Source of the DNA: Nematopogon swammerdamellus
Taxonomy: Eukaryota > Arthropoda > Insecta > Lepidoptera > Adelidae
Assembly: GCA_946902875.1 (NCBI GenBank)
Contig: OX336342.1
Location: 11,463,523-11,527,522 of the forward strand
Reading direction: 5' to 3'
Length of the DNA stretch: 64,000 bases
The notes under the pieces are model-generated. The model saw only the letters and a list, made by a program, of their open reading frames with translations, did no database searches and was not told the DNA's origin. The translations under genes and the position numbers were made by a program. Positions 10,511 through 20,439 of this stretch are shown here, piece after piece (position 1 is the stretch's first letter; each line of letters starts with the position of its first letter).

Positions 10511-11925
10511 GAGGGTCTGATGATGGAGTCAGGAGGTGGACAGTGGAACTCTTCAACCGTTACTAGTAACCCCCTCGAGTTTGGGCTCATTTGGTTGGTT
10601 TGGACGAGTGTCCCATAGTTCTACCAATACACTTGGTGACGAGGGTCTGATGATGGAGTCAGGAGGTGTACAGTGGAACTCTTCAACTGTTACTAGTAAC
10701 CCCCTCGAGTTTGGGCTCATTTGCTTGGTTTGGACGAGTGTCACATACTTCTACCAATACACTTGGTGACGAGGGTCTGATGATGGAGTCAGGAGGTGGA
10801 CAGTGGAACTCTTCAACCGTTACTAGTAACCCCCTCGAGTTTGGGCTCATTTGGTTGGTTTGGACGAGTGTCCCATAGTTCTACCAATACACTTGGTGAC
10901 GAGGGTCTGATGATGGAGTCAGGAGGTGTTCAGTGGAACTCTTCAACTGTTACTAGTAACCCCCTCGAGTTTGGGCTCATTTGCTTGGTTTGGACGAGTG
11001 TCACATACTTCTACCAATACACTTTGTGACGAGGGTCTGATGATGGAGTCAGGAGGTGTACAGTGGAACTCTTCAACCGTTACTAGTAACCCCCTCGAGT
11101 TTGGGCTCAATGGTTTGTTTGGACAAGTGTCCTATACTTTTACCAATACACTTGGTGACGAGGGTCTGATGATGGAGTCAGGAGGTGGACAGTGGAACTC
11201 TTCAACCGTTACTAGTAACCCCCTCGAGTTTGGGCTCATTTGGTTAGTTTGGACGAGTGTTCCATACTTCTACCAATACACTTAGAGACGAGGGTCTGAT
11301 GATGGAGTCAGGAGGTGTACAGTGGAACTCTTCAACCGTTAATAGTAACCCCCTCGAGTTTGGGCTCATATGGTTGGTTTGGACGAGTGTCCCATACTTC
11401 TACCAATACACTTGGTGACGAGGGTCTGATGATGGAGTCAGGAAGTGTACAGTGGAACTCTTGAACCGTTACTAGTAGCCCCCTCGAATTTGGGCTCATT
11501 TTGTTGGTCTGGACGAGTGTCCCATACTTCTACCAATACACTTGGTGACGAGGGTCTGATGATGGAGTCAGGAGGTGTACAGTGGAACTGTTCAACCGTT
11601 ACTATTAACCCCCTCGAGTTTGGGCTCATATGGTTGGTTTGGACGAGTGTCCCATACTTCTACCAATACACTTGGTGACGAGGGTCTGATGATGGAGTCA
11701 GGAAGTGTACAGTGGAACTCTTGAACCGTTACTAGTAGCCCCCTCGAATTTGGGCTCATTTTGTTGGTCTGGACGAGTGTCCCATACTTCTACCAATACA
11801 CTTGGTGACGAGGGTCTGATGATGGAGTCAGGAGGTGTACAGTGGAACTCTTCAACCGTTACTTACTAGTAACCCTCTCGAGTTTGGGCTCATTTGGTTT
11901 GTTTGGACGAGCGTCCCATACTTGT
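10511..11925 (+). repeat. 130-bp tandem array, eleven copies
   Basis: Units start at 10511, 10641, 10771, 10901, 11031, 11160, 11290, 11420, 11550, 11680 and 11810, a period of 130 bp with one of 129. Each contains gagggtctgatgatggagtc, agtggaactctt and ccctcgagtttgggctcat. Units 1 and 3, 2 and 4, 8 and 10, and 9 and 11 pair by shared variants (for example 'ggaagtgtac' and 'tagtagccccct' in 8 and 10). This shows a 260-bp higher-order period. The array runs into the Helitron helicase remnant. Frames through it are repeat artefacts. Confidence 0.95.
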
Positions 11926-11931
11926 CGAACG

Positions 11932-12342
11932 CAAATGTATGAAACAGACATACCATCTGTTCAAATTGATTTTGAAAGGGACGGCGGACACCTTATCCAT
12001 CCTAAAGCCATACAGTTTCCAGCAAAGTTTAATTATGGAACAGCTGAGAGACGTATGTTGCCGATAATTTTGTCATGGGCCTCCACTGTCCATAAAATGC
12101 AGGGCAGTACTGTTAACCATGCTGTCGTGTATTTGGGCTCCAGACTATTTGATGAGGGTCAAGCGTATGTTGCATTGAGTCGCGTAAAGTCTTTAGAAGG
12201 GCTATTTATTGAGGAGCTTGATTGTGAGAAATTGACAGGTAAGAAACCGACTAACAAAGATGCAATGAGAGATTTGGAAAATATGACGAGTTTGCGTAAT
12301 GAACGATACGAGCCAAAAATCAAACTAAAAACGAGTAAATAA
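11932..12342 (+). pseudogene. C-terminus of Helitron Pif1-like helicase
   Basis: About 135 codons remain, ending at a TAA (12340-12342). The motif [12 protein letters not shown], followed by [20 protein letters not shown], matches the last conserved helicase motifs of the Pif1/RecD-like helicase domain of the Helitron RepHel protein. That protein unwinds DNA in rolling-circle transposition. A family RepHel is usually well over 1000 residues, so almost all of it (HUH nuclease and most of the helicase) is missing. The frame continues upstream only into the tandem array. It is a dead remnant of an autonomous Helitron. The sequence is free of stops, so the truncation may be recent. Confidence 0.88.
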
Positions 12343-12345
12343 AAA

Positions 12346-12893
12346 AATAGGTAAAAAAACTTTTAAGTTAAACGGTTTTATTAAAAAAAAACTAGAAAAA
12401 AAACAGCTGTACAAAAAACTAGAAAATAATAATGACACAAGCCTGGGCCTTCTTAAGATTTTACGTCTGGGTAAGAAATCGTGCAATACTATACTAGCGT
12501 GCTGTCTTCTCATGTCGGATGCCAAAGGGCACATTGTGTCGCTGCGTCAGCGGATTAAGTAATAAATTGAGACTTTTAACAGACTAATATAAAAACGTGG
12601 GGCGCATGTTATTTATTACGCATATTATACGCCCCACGTTTTTATATTAGTCTGTTAAAAGTCTCAATTTATTACTTAATCCGCTGACGCAGCGACACAA
12701 TGTGGCCCTTTGGCATCCGACATGAGAAGACAGCACGCTAGTATTGCACGATTTCTTACCCAGACGTAAAATCTTAAGAAGGCCCAGGCTTGTGTCATTA
12801 TTATTTTCTAGTTTTTTGTACAGCTGTTTTTTTTTAGTTTTTTATTTTTAATAAAACCGTTTAAATTAAAAGTTTTTTTACCTATTTTTTTTC
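12346..12893. repeat. ~550-bp near-perfect palindrome
   Basis: The left arm (about 12346-12611) and right arm (about 12636-12893) are reverse complements with only a few indels. The spacer is ~25 bp (catgttatttattacg...). Matching landmarks are AATAGGTAAAAAAAC at the outside, cctgggccttcttaagattt in the middle and AAAACGTGGGGCG at the centre. It begins 3-4 bp after the helicase stop codon. It is non-coding, and the cause (inverted duplication or Helitron terminal region) is not settled. Confidence 0.93.
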
Positions 12894-12927
12894 CTCATAC
12901 CGCTGCCATCTTCGGCACTATATTCAA

Positions 12928-12958
12928 TCTACGCTTCGGCGTAGACGTTTTATCCTGA
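12928..12958 (+). other. Candidate Helitron 3' terminus
   Basis: TCTACGC-TTCG-GCGTAGA forms a 7-bp stem with a TTCG loop (12928-12945), followed after 9 nt by CTGA (12955-12958). A short hairpin then CTRR is the Helitron 3' signature. The next base is A rather than the expected T, so the call is weak. Confidence 0.35.
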
Positions 12959-12991
12959 ACAAAGATTTTTAAATCTTGGGACCATTATGGG

Positions 12992-13075
12992 GGTGAGGGT
13001 GTGTGTGTGTGTGTGAGAGGCTGAAAGATGGTAATGAATGTGTGTGTGTGTGTGAGGGTGTGTGTGTACACTAAA
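12992..13075 (+). repeat. GT-rich microsatellite
   Basis: Two (GT)n tracts are separated by 'gagaggctgaaagatgg' and followed by a third shorter tract. It is a simple sequence repeat in non-coding DNA. The following ~580 bp (to 13655) holds nothing I can name. Confidence 0.8.
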
Positions 13076-13655
13076 CTCCAATGTATTTACATAGGTACCT
13101 ACCTAAAACTTTTTAACCATTGGTTCGTTAGCAATGAACCGAAACACGTATTGTGCGAGCCAAGAACACTTGGTGCGAGCATTAGTATTCGGGTGTAAGC
13201 TAAATGTTAGTTTGATAGGCTTAGTGAACGATCTGAAATAAGTACCAACTTTGAGTGCGACATAATACATAGTTACAAGTACATTCCTACCTATTTGTAT
13301 TGGAGTGCCTACTATTTTAAGTTGAATGTCGATACTATGTAAATTTGGTTGAAAACTGTTATTTTGGTTATCGGTTTGCATAATGCTTTTAGTTAAACAG
13401 TGGTCGCAAGGTACTCGTAGGTTTTGGAAGACTCATTCATTTATTACAGCCCGTGGTTGGTTAGGTCCCTGATCGCTTTGCTTTATCCATTAATCACTTG
13501 CCCCGGTGGTGGAGGGTGAACGTGGCGTTGAGAGAGATGTAGATTTCAGACCGACATTTTATTTGCAGTTAATTAAAATTGATGGTTGAAACAGACACCG
13601 TTTGAGTTTCGTCTAAATCCAAACTAGCTTATCTTTCGAACTGATATCTCAAACC

Positions 13656-14114
13656 GTGTGGGGCAGATACTTAAAAAGAATAGCCCCACTGCATCTCTCC
13701 TCGTGCATGTCTTAAAATGCCACTACGGGATAAGGAAATTTGTCAGCCTCGGTAGCTCAGTAGTGCGGTCAGTCGACTGTTGTTAAGCAATGCTGAGCGC
13801 GGTCAGTACTTGGGTGGGTGACCGCTCGACCGTTGGAGGCTGTCCGTGGTTCGGATTCCACGTTAAACTGTAGGTCCCTTCCCTTCTTACCTTACTAGGT
13901 GGTAGGGTTTATCGCGGCCGGGTAGGTACCACCGCATTGAGCGAAACGTCAGTCGAAACGGCTATGTAAATAGTTCGTCTTTTCCGTCCAGTTCAGTGTA
14001 GGCGACATGAAATGAAGGGAAGCACTGACATGGCACCTAGTTCACCCGGTGTTATGGGCTGACATCACGGATGTTGTAGTGATGTAGCCAACAGTGTTAG
14101 TTTCCATAAAAAAA
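13656..14114 (+). mobile_element. SINE with third-type head plus tRNA/5S chimeric head
   Basis: The segment 13656-13735 (ACCGTGTGGGGC, ATAGCCCCACTGCATCTC, CGTGCATGTC) is the head seen in the minus copies at 16490, 22867 and 26364. It is followed by GTCAGCCTCGGTAGCTCAG (13742, tRNA A-box-like) and a 5S-like block (13782-13828: GTTAAGCAA, GCGGTCAGTACTTGG, GGGTGACCGCT). Then come GTGGTTCGGATTCCAC (tRNA B-box-like), the common body with TTACTAGGTGGTAGGG, and the tail TTTCCATAAAAAAA (14101-14114). RNA polymerase III transcription would be expected in a functional copy. I see no target duplication. Confidence 0.8.
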
Positions 14115-14375
14115 CGACAAGATGCCTTGCTAAAGGGCGACAGGGTAGCCACCTCTCACCTTGGAACGGTCCTTCCACCGAGTCATGCCATGCAGCAGGT
14201 GAGTCTTCGTGCCTTACTTGCTGCTTGATAGTTATCCTGTCCGAATACTTTGCTCAACGTGGTGGTCGGTGTTGTGCTGTAATTTACGAGAGTACTTGCA
14301 GCACTACACAGATTACTCTGCTTACCCTGATTGCCAGGATACAGCTTGTGGTACGTATGTATGTGTATGATATCT
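14115..14375 (+). mobile_element. Interspersed repeat family 2 (GATTACTCTGCTTACC)
   Basis: It starts directly after the SINE tail: ACGACAAGATGCCTTGCTAA, GTCGGTGTTGTGCTGTAATT, AGATTACTCTGCTTACCC and GGATACAGCTTGTGGTACG. Related copies are at 19560-19800 (-), 32690-32825 (+), 48620-48735 (-) and 56476-56525 (+). It is likely the 3' part of a retroelement. The element type is unknown to me. Confidence 0.6.
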
Positions 14376-14544
14376 CAAACAATACTAACCGCAAGAAAAA
14401 ACCGGAGCGGGGAGGTTGAGGTAAGGGTAGCGGGAGCGGGGGGTTGGATGTTAGAAATGTCAAATCTGGCGTGCAAAAATCACAGCTCACACAGAGGGGC
14501 GAGGAGTGTTTAGTTAGTTCGTGACTTCCGCCTGATGCGCTTGC

Positions 14545-15668
14545 GCCGCCGCGCCGCCAGCGGGCGCCCTGCCGTCGGACGGTAAAACGATGTATGAGCA
14601 CATACAGCGTTTTTACGTAAAACGGCTCAATCGAAAGTTCTTGGCGCGCCCTATCACCCAATATAAATTAATTAAATAATTTAAAAATCTTTGTAGGACT
14701 TTCACTGAAGAAGTTATGATGATCGATATGACGATGTATTGTATGTCCTAAAATAAGGTTGCACTCCGGGAGTGCCGGCAGAAGTGAAAACGTAAACATC
14801 AACGTTGTGCAATTTTGAATATTTTGGAATGGTTAGGGAATAATTTCGCACGAATTGTTTTATTTATCAGTATAAAAGTACTATCATTTATGTGGTAAAA
14901 TACAATATCCATTTATTGCGCTATCGTAAACAAACATGACAATTTATATTACATAAAAAATTTAACACTACAGAACTATTATAATTATTTTACATCAAAA
15001 AGTTTATTTCTCAGAAAAATCAACTTTCATCCATAATTTCAACGAATCTTTACGCTTTTTCGATCAGGCTACGGATCTGACGCGAGTTTAACATTTTTTA
15101 CCCATCTAAAAAAAGTACCAAGCGCCGCTAAAGAAGTTTCGAATCTTACGCTTTTTCGATCAGGCTACGGATCTGACGCGAGATCTGACGCGAGTTTAAC
15201 ATTTTTTACCCATCTACAAAAAGTGCCAAGCGCCGATAAAGAAGTTTTCACTTCAAAAATACGATTCTGTACGGTAAAACGATGCATTTTTTCCAGAACC
15301 CTCCATTTAGTATGCCACGACGATCTAATGTCCAATACATTTTTACAGTTACAGCGCTTACCCATAACACCGAAGTATAAATTTGCGTGCGCACTTGTAT
15401 CGAAAGCGCTAAGTTACATCAGGTGCGCGAAAGTCCTCGCTCCCCTCTACTCCTTACATTAAATATAGACAATAATATTTAGAAAAAATTGCAGGGCCTA
15501 CAAAGAAACAATAAAAGGAACATGCTCCATTTTTTACATAACATTTGGCCATTTATTAATGACATAGGCATCTAAAATATACAAAATCCTTCAAACGCGT
15601 TTATCTCAAAACTATACTTGTGAACATACATCGTTTTACCGTCCGACGGCAGCGCCGCGGCGCCGCAC
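14545..15668. repeat. Inverted GC-rich modules around a duplicated core
   Basis: GCCGTCGGACGGTAAAACGA followed by TGTATG at about 14570 reappears reversed near 15630-15655. Both sit next to GCGCCGCCGCG-like runs. Between them a third partial copy (ACGGTAAAACGATGCAT) lies near 15272. It may be the ends of a foldback-type element, but I found no target duplication. Confidence 0.4.
15048..15248 (+). repeat. ~95-bp local tandem duplication
   Basis: TACGCTTTTTCGATCAGGCT, ACGGATCTGACGCGAGTTTA and the downstream 'aagcgccg.taaagaagttt' occur twice. The second copy has 'gatctgacgcga' doubled again. It is non-coding. Confidence 0.85.
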
Positions 15669-15997
15669 ACTGGTTCAAGTTGTATGGGGCTGCGGAAATA
15701 ATCCAGTAACTTCTAAAATACTTAACATATTTCGATATTTTTTTTTTGCTGGTTTCGTAATTTATAAACACATTGATTATCAAAATATAATTTGGCAATT
15801 TTCAGAACAAGTAATAAAAAAAAATTAAATAACGATTTCCAGGTTTAGTAATTAATTCCGCTCAATATATTTGCAGGAATTGTGATAATAATAAGAACAC
15901 CAACTCCTTAAATATTATCAAGCGGCCTCAATTGAGACCTTGTCAAATCAAAAAGTCATAGAAAAGTGTAAAGTAATGCATAAAAAGGAATTTAAAT

Positions 15998-16365
15998 TCA
16001 AACAATTAGCTGTTTGGCTTCGTCGCTAATAGGTACAATTTTCTTCTTTGGTATTGGCCTTAGACTCGTTATTAGAGGATCAGAGGACAAGAGGATCATG
16101 TTCATCACATCTTCATTAGTCGCAATTCTGCTGCACTTCCTGGAATCAAGAAGCCGATAGCGTTTGTAGTTCTGCATACTGAGTTCCACCTTTGATTGAA
16201 TTGAGCCAAAAAACGTTTCTGCACTGCACTCACCACTGTTTCAATTTGAGATTCATTTAGAGTTGGGTACGTATTTTGGAAGTAAAGTCGTAGTTTTTGA
16301 AAATAACGATCACACTTGATTAGTTCACTGCACAAAACAGAGTAGGGGATCGCGACACTATCCAT
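15998..16365 (-). pseudogene. Unidentified protein-coding remnant, transposase-like?
   Basis: Two overlapping minus frames continue one another. The first, 16365 to about 16105, contains LNESQIETVVSAVQKRF and LAQFNQRW. The second, about 16189 to 15998, contains YKRYRLLDSRKCSRIATNED and ends at a stop near 15998. A '..RFL..FN.RW' pattern followed by a short basic region is common at the N-terminus of insect DNA-transposon-linked proteins, but I cannot name the family. A frameshift near 16150 breaks it. Chance frames remain possible. Confidence 0.35.
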
Positions 16366-16489
16366 TGCGTGAAGGAGATGTTTACAAGTTGGAAAGTGGT
16401 TATTAAATGATTAAAAATTAAGGATAGTAATATAAATTGATCATTACATTAATGAGAAGGGGAAACCCCAAATGAGATTAGCAACATCC

Positions 16490-16812
16490 ATTTTTTTTTA
16501 TGGAAACTGACACGGTTGGCTTACATCACCTACAACATCCATGATGTCAGCCCATAACACCGGGTGAACTTGGTGCCACGTCAGTGCCTCCCCTCGGTCG
16601 TGCCGGCTACACTGAACTGGACGGAAAACACAAACTATTTACATAGCCGTTTCGACCGACCTTTCATTCAGTGCGGTGGTATCAACCCGGGCGGGTTAAA
16701 CCCTACCACTTAGTAATATAAGAAGGGAGTCATATCCCTTAGTCGACTTTTACGACATATACGGGGAGAGATGCAGTGGGGCTATTCTTTTAAAGTACCG
16801 GCCCCACACGGT
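16490..16812 (-). mobile_element. SINE copy with third-type head
   Basis: On the minus strand it begins ACCGTGTGGGGCCGGTACTT (16812 downward), then GCATCTCTCCCCGTATATGT, GTCGACTAAGGGATATGAC, and goes straight into the common body (CTCCCTTCTTATATTACTAA, accgcactgaatgaaaggtc). It ends in the oligo-A tail at 16490-16500. The tRNA and 5S blocks found at 13742 are absent. Confidence 0.8.
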
Positions 16813-17828
16813 ACATCCATTCATAAAGCGACGTTAATTAGGTACTAATGTGCGCTAATGATTGCGCGCAGTTTCACTAATCACTTACCTGGTGCATTCA
16901 AAGTGCGATTACTCCCAAAGTGCAAAAAAGTAGCAGCTGAAACTTATAGATCTGATCGACGAAGGTATAGAGTATATTTTAATATGCATCCGAGCACGTA
17001 GGCAAATGTAGCTAAACTTGTAGCTCTAGGAGTTTGTATTTTATTTCACATTTTTTGGGGATATATTTGAAATTTATTTTGGAAGAGGAGAATTCATGAA
17101 TACAATTTTTTTTTATATTTTAAGGAAGATAATGCTTAGGCACTCAATAATAAATAATAAAAGTATTTGTGTAATAATTAATAAGATGTACAAAAAATAA
17201 AATTCTTATTGATCATAAATCTTAAATAACGCTGCAAATAAATTGAGCAACTTTGAGCGTTTATCCTGCGATGTGTAAAGAGTTTAAAAATAAAATTAAT
17301 ACTGTTCATTAAGCACTAGTTATCTGACTATATGAAAATGCTATAGCAGATATCGTGTATTCAATTTTGTAAATTTGAATTATTTCCGCCCATAAACCAT
17401 AGTGCGCCGCCGCGCCGTCGCGCCTGTTCTTGTGATTAGTATAGCTCCTAGTTCCACTCAATCAGTATTCGGGAGGTATGATGACCGATATCGACCATTT
17501 TGTTTTCCTTTGAACGGAGAATAGTAAGCAAAGGTTCTAAATGTTGTTTGCGCAGTTTCGTTTGCTTCCGGTGCTTAAGTGAAATGAACGAGATAAAACT
17601 AAAGAAACAGGTAAATACATAGGTTTTCTTTCTGCCGTTTCCATTTTCGCTGGAAACGAAGTGTAATAATAAAGTGATCACGAGTATGCTTCCCGCGGGC
17701 TGAGTGTGTAGAGCGAGGTACTCACGCTGCGAACGGCAAACTCAATATGTAACCACATTGATGTAATTCGATTTTTTTATCGATTTTTATATCGACGCAC
17801 TTGCATATTGACAGCGTTAGTACCACAT
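16813..17828. other. Unannotated stretch
   Basis: No recognisable repeat or gene. A small CG-rich run (GCCGCCGCGCCGTCGCGCC) is near 17405. Confidence 0.4.
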
Positions 17829-18145
17829 TTTTAGGGTTCCGTATCCAATCCAGCCTATGTCGTCTGTATGTCTGTCCGAACCGTAATAGGTAGCCGGTTG
17901 AAAATTTCACAGAATATATTTATTATGGCGGATATAGCAACAAATAATAAATAAAATCAAAAATTAAAAAATAATGGGTTCGCCATACAATAAACGTGCT
18001 AAGAATCTATTAGTAGATGTTCACGGTACTAAATAATTAGATGGCGCAACATTTTTTGACAGGTATGGTATAGCGGATCTACGGAACCCTCGCGTGCTCA
18101 CGCACGACCGACAAAACTCACACTTGACCGATTTTATTTAAGTGT
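17829..18145 (+). mobile_element. AGGGTTCC-type repeat, nearly complete
   Basis: TTAGGGTTCCGTATCC, a GTCTGTATGTCTGTCCG run, AACCGTAATAGGTAGCCGG, TTATTATGGCGGATATAGC, GATCTACGGAACCCTCGCGT and ACTCACACTTGACCGATTTT appear in the family order. It is the best reference copy in the window for locating insertions in the copies at 617-1021 and 50950-51530. Confidence 0.75.
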
Positions 18146-18594
18146 TATTTACGAATAATATTTTTATTTTTCTATAAGTTATTCTCAATTTTAGCAAATA
18201 AAAAGTAAGCAAACCCATTGGAATTGAAGAAATATAACTTGGCGGCACATTTAATTTAATAAATTGAAACTTAGGCATAATAATAATAAATTTAATTGAA
18301 GCAGCTGGCTTCGAGACTCCGCCGCGACAAATCCACGGTCACCAGCCAGCGCCCTGTTCTCCCCCGTAAACGCGTCTCGATGCTTATAAATGAGTGGGCA
18401 GAAATAAATGAGACATTAGATAAGATTCGCTTTGGGCCCGAGTTCGGCGAAGACGGTCTCAAATTACTTGTAAAATAAACATCACAGTTTTCGGTCAACA
18501 TTCGGTCGAGATCGTCCAAGTTGTGACCGAGGCGTAACATTTCGTTGATTAGAGTAAAATGTCTCGGCGATCTAAGCAATTTAGTATCCCGTCT
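18146..18594. other. Unannotated stretch
   Basis: A 150-codon open frame on the minus strand (18292-18744) crosses a transposon boundary and has no known family motif. I do not call it a gene. Confidence 0.4.
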
Positions 18595-18928
18595 AGGCTT
18601 GCCAGATCTGATGTTAGCCTTCCCGGGCACATATCTACTACTGCAGCTGCAGTCCTTCATAAATATGATGGATAAAGAAAATATCAATATTTTTCTACTA
18701 TAATTTTTACAACGAACTTTTAGCGTTTGTTTTAAAGTGAACAACTTTAGTAAGCAACACTACACTAAAATGAAAGAAGGAAATTGATAATTTGAGCACT
18801 TCATCAGCATTTGGACTCTTCCCGGGATAAATTGCACTCTCCGGGACAAAATGACCCTTCGCCCGGGACACGGGACATTGGAGCCTATCCCGGGCCAATC
18901 CCGGAAATCCCGGGCACCTGGCAAGCCT
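18595..18928. mobile_element. hAT-like non-autonomous element rich in CCCGGG
   Basis: The inverted ends are AGGCTTGCCAG (18595) and CTGGCAAGCCT (to 18928). Flanking 8-mers are tcccgtct and acccgtcc, six of eight identical. The right half has repeated CCCGGGA/TCCCGGG words (from 18820), a texture known from arthropod hAT elements with TGCCAG termini. It is non-coding. Confidence 0.6.
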
Positions 18929-19126
18929 ACCCGTCCGAGTCGGTCGCCCGCTGCTACCTTCGACTCGATCTCGACTAATCGATCGTCGATTGAGTAATTT
19001 GTGAACACTTGGGCGTCATTAATCATCTGAATAGTTTTGTGGGCATCGAGTAACGAATTCGACAGGTTGTAACATGTAAAGTAGTATGTAAAGATCTAAA
19101 GTGAAATGTAAAACGGTTCTTTTATT

Positions 19127-19260
19127 CACAGAACCGGGAAAATGTGGAACTCCCGGCCCATCTATTTCCTCCCAAGTATAGCCTAGAGTTTTTCACAAGG
19201 GGCGTGAAAAGGCTTCTTTCAGGCTGGCATGGCATACGCAGCCCATGCATCACACATGTC
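19127..19260 (+). pseudogene. LINE C-terminal remnant (WN.LP...F.RGV)
   Basis: VELPAHLFPPKYSLEFFTRG, followed by VKRLLSGWHG, corresponds to the short conserved C-terminal end of CR1/Jockey-type reverse transcriptase ORFs (WNSLP..., VFKRGVN.HL). Upstream AAAATGTGGAAC supplies the degenerate MWN. A related piece is at 61525-61745. It is 5'-truncated and dead. Confidence 0.6.
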
Positions 19261-19269
19261 CTAGGGGAT

Positions 19270-19525
19270 CGTTACACGCTAGGTTTGGCATCAGTTCAGT
19301 CCGTGACCTTGGTCACGACCAGATTGACGCCAGACTGACGCCAGACGTAAAATGCATTCGCACTATCAGTCTGCCATCAGTCTAGTATCAAAATATTTTA
19401 AAATCAATCAGTCTGGTCCATCATTCCAAACCATCCATCCATCAAAGTAGATTAAACGGTCAGTCTGGACCATGGTTTAACCAGACTGATGGACTGAACT
19501 GATGAAAAACCTAGCGTGTAACCTC
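19270..19525. mobile_element. Small TIR element (GTTACACGCTAGG ends)
   Basis: The left end is GTTACACGCTAGGTTTGGCA, then TCAGTTCAGTCCGT. The right end reversed is GTTACACGCTAGGTTTTTCA, then TCAGTTCAGTCCAT. The arms are ~35 bp with short insertions beyond. The middle repeats the 'atcagtctgg' word. No clear target duplication is seen. It inserted next to the LINE remnant. Confidence 0.6.
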
Positions 19526-19559
19526 CGTCATAGACACCAACTTGTAGGTGAAAGGATGC

Positions 19560-19800
19560 CACATGTCGCGCTATCCACAAACATATAAATAAAAAAAACA
19601 TACATACGACACGACAATCGGAGTGAGAAGAGTAATCGGTGCTGTGCTGCAAGGACTCTTTTAAATTACAGCACAACACCGGCCACCGCGTTTAGCAAAG
19701 TATTATATATTTGCCAGTCGCCATTTAGCAAGGCATCTTGTCCTGTTAGTCCTTGTCGTTGTCAGTCACCTTTTACGACATGCACGCGGAGATATGGTGC
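19560..19800 (-). mobile_element. Interspersed repeat family 2
   Basis: The minus strand reads CGTGCATGTCGTAAAAGGTG, AGGACAAGATGCCTTGCTAA, GGCCGGTGTTGTGCTGTAAT and CCGATTACTCTTCTCACTCC. It matches 14115-14375 with decay. Its first block also resembles the third-type SINE head. Confidence 0.55.
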
Positions 19801-20439
19801 TGACACACGTTGCTGAAATGACATGTAAAGGCTTTCACTATTCGAATCTATGGCAGATTTCTCTCTCATTGCTCGATATAGTGCGAAGACCGCGGCGCAA
19901 TGTAAAATAAAAATATTTAAAATTAATAAAAGGAGCCACACAATAGCGAGGTGAGATGAAAGTCGGTGCGGAGGTGAACCTTTGTCCTCTCGCCACTTGT
20001 TCAGCCGGCCACTTACTCGGCTAATACGGCCTTTATGAAGGAGTTAATTCGCTACTCGTTGGGGCGAGTCGCTCGCGTCCTTAGATCTCGTTATATTCTT
20101 GGAGTGCTCTCTAAATGGATGCCGTTATCTGTCCAATCTATCAATTAGAGAAAGTTCCAATTTCCAGTCGGATGACGTCATTTCAGGAGTAATATTAAAT
20201 GAAAGCCATTTTGCTAAACATAAAGCAATAGTCATTATTAAATTCTCGAGTTGGTTGGATCACAGTCGCGCGCCGCGCGGAGGTGCCACCGCCGCCGCCG
20301 GCCGCCTCCACACCGCTGCTGTGTAGAATTTAATAGATTTGTATTGTGTTACATTTTATTTGACCAATATATTACATAATTTAATCTCGGTATAAATATT
20401 GGCAATATTGAGTAAAGTATAAATTTATGTACGGACGGT
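19801..20439. other. Unannotated stretch
   Basis: No gene is supported. A CG-rich patch lies at about 20268-20320. No transposon ends are recognised. Confidence 0.4.

Noticed and set aside
10536..11678. Repeated 63-119-codon frames on both strands
   Set aside because: They recur with the 130-bp unit and overlap on both strands, so they are an effect of the array.
10641..11810. CRISPR array
   Set aside because: Units are contiguous 130-bp tandem repeats with no spacers, in a eukaryotic transposon context.
11842..11931. Start of the 166-codon frame as an intact protein N-terminus
   Set aside because: The first ~30 codons are tandem-array sequence. Only the part from about 11932 resembles the Helitron helicase.
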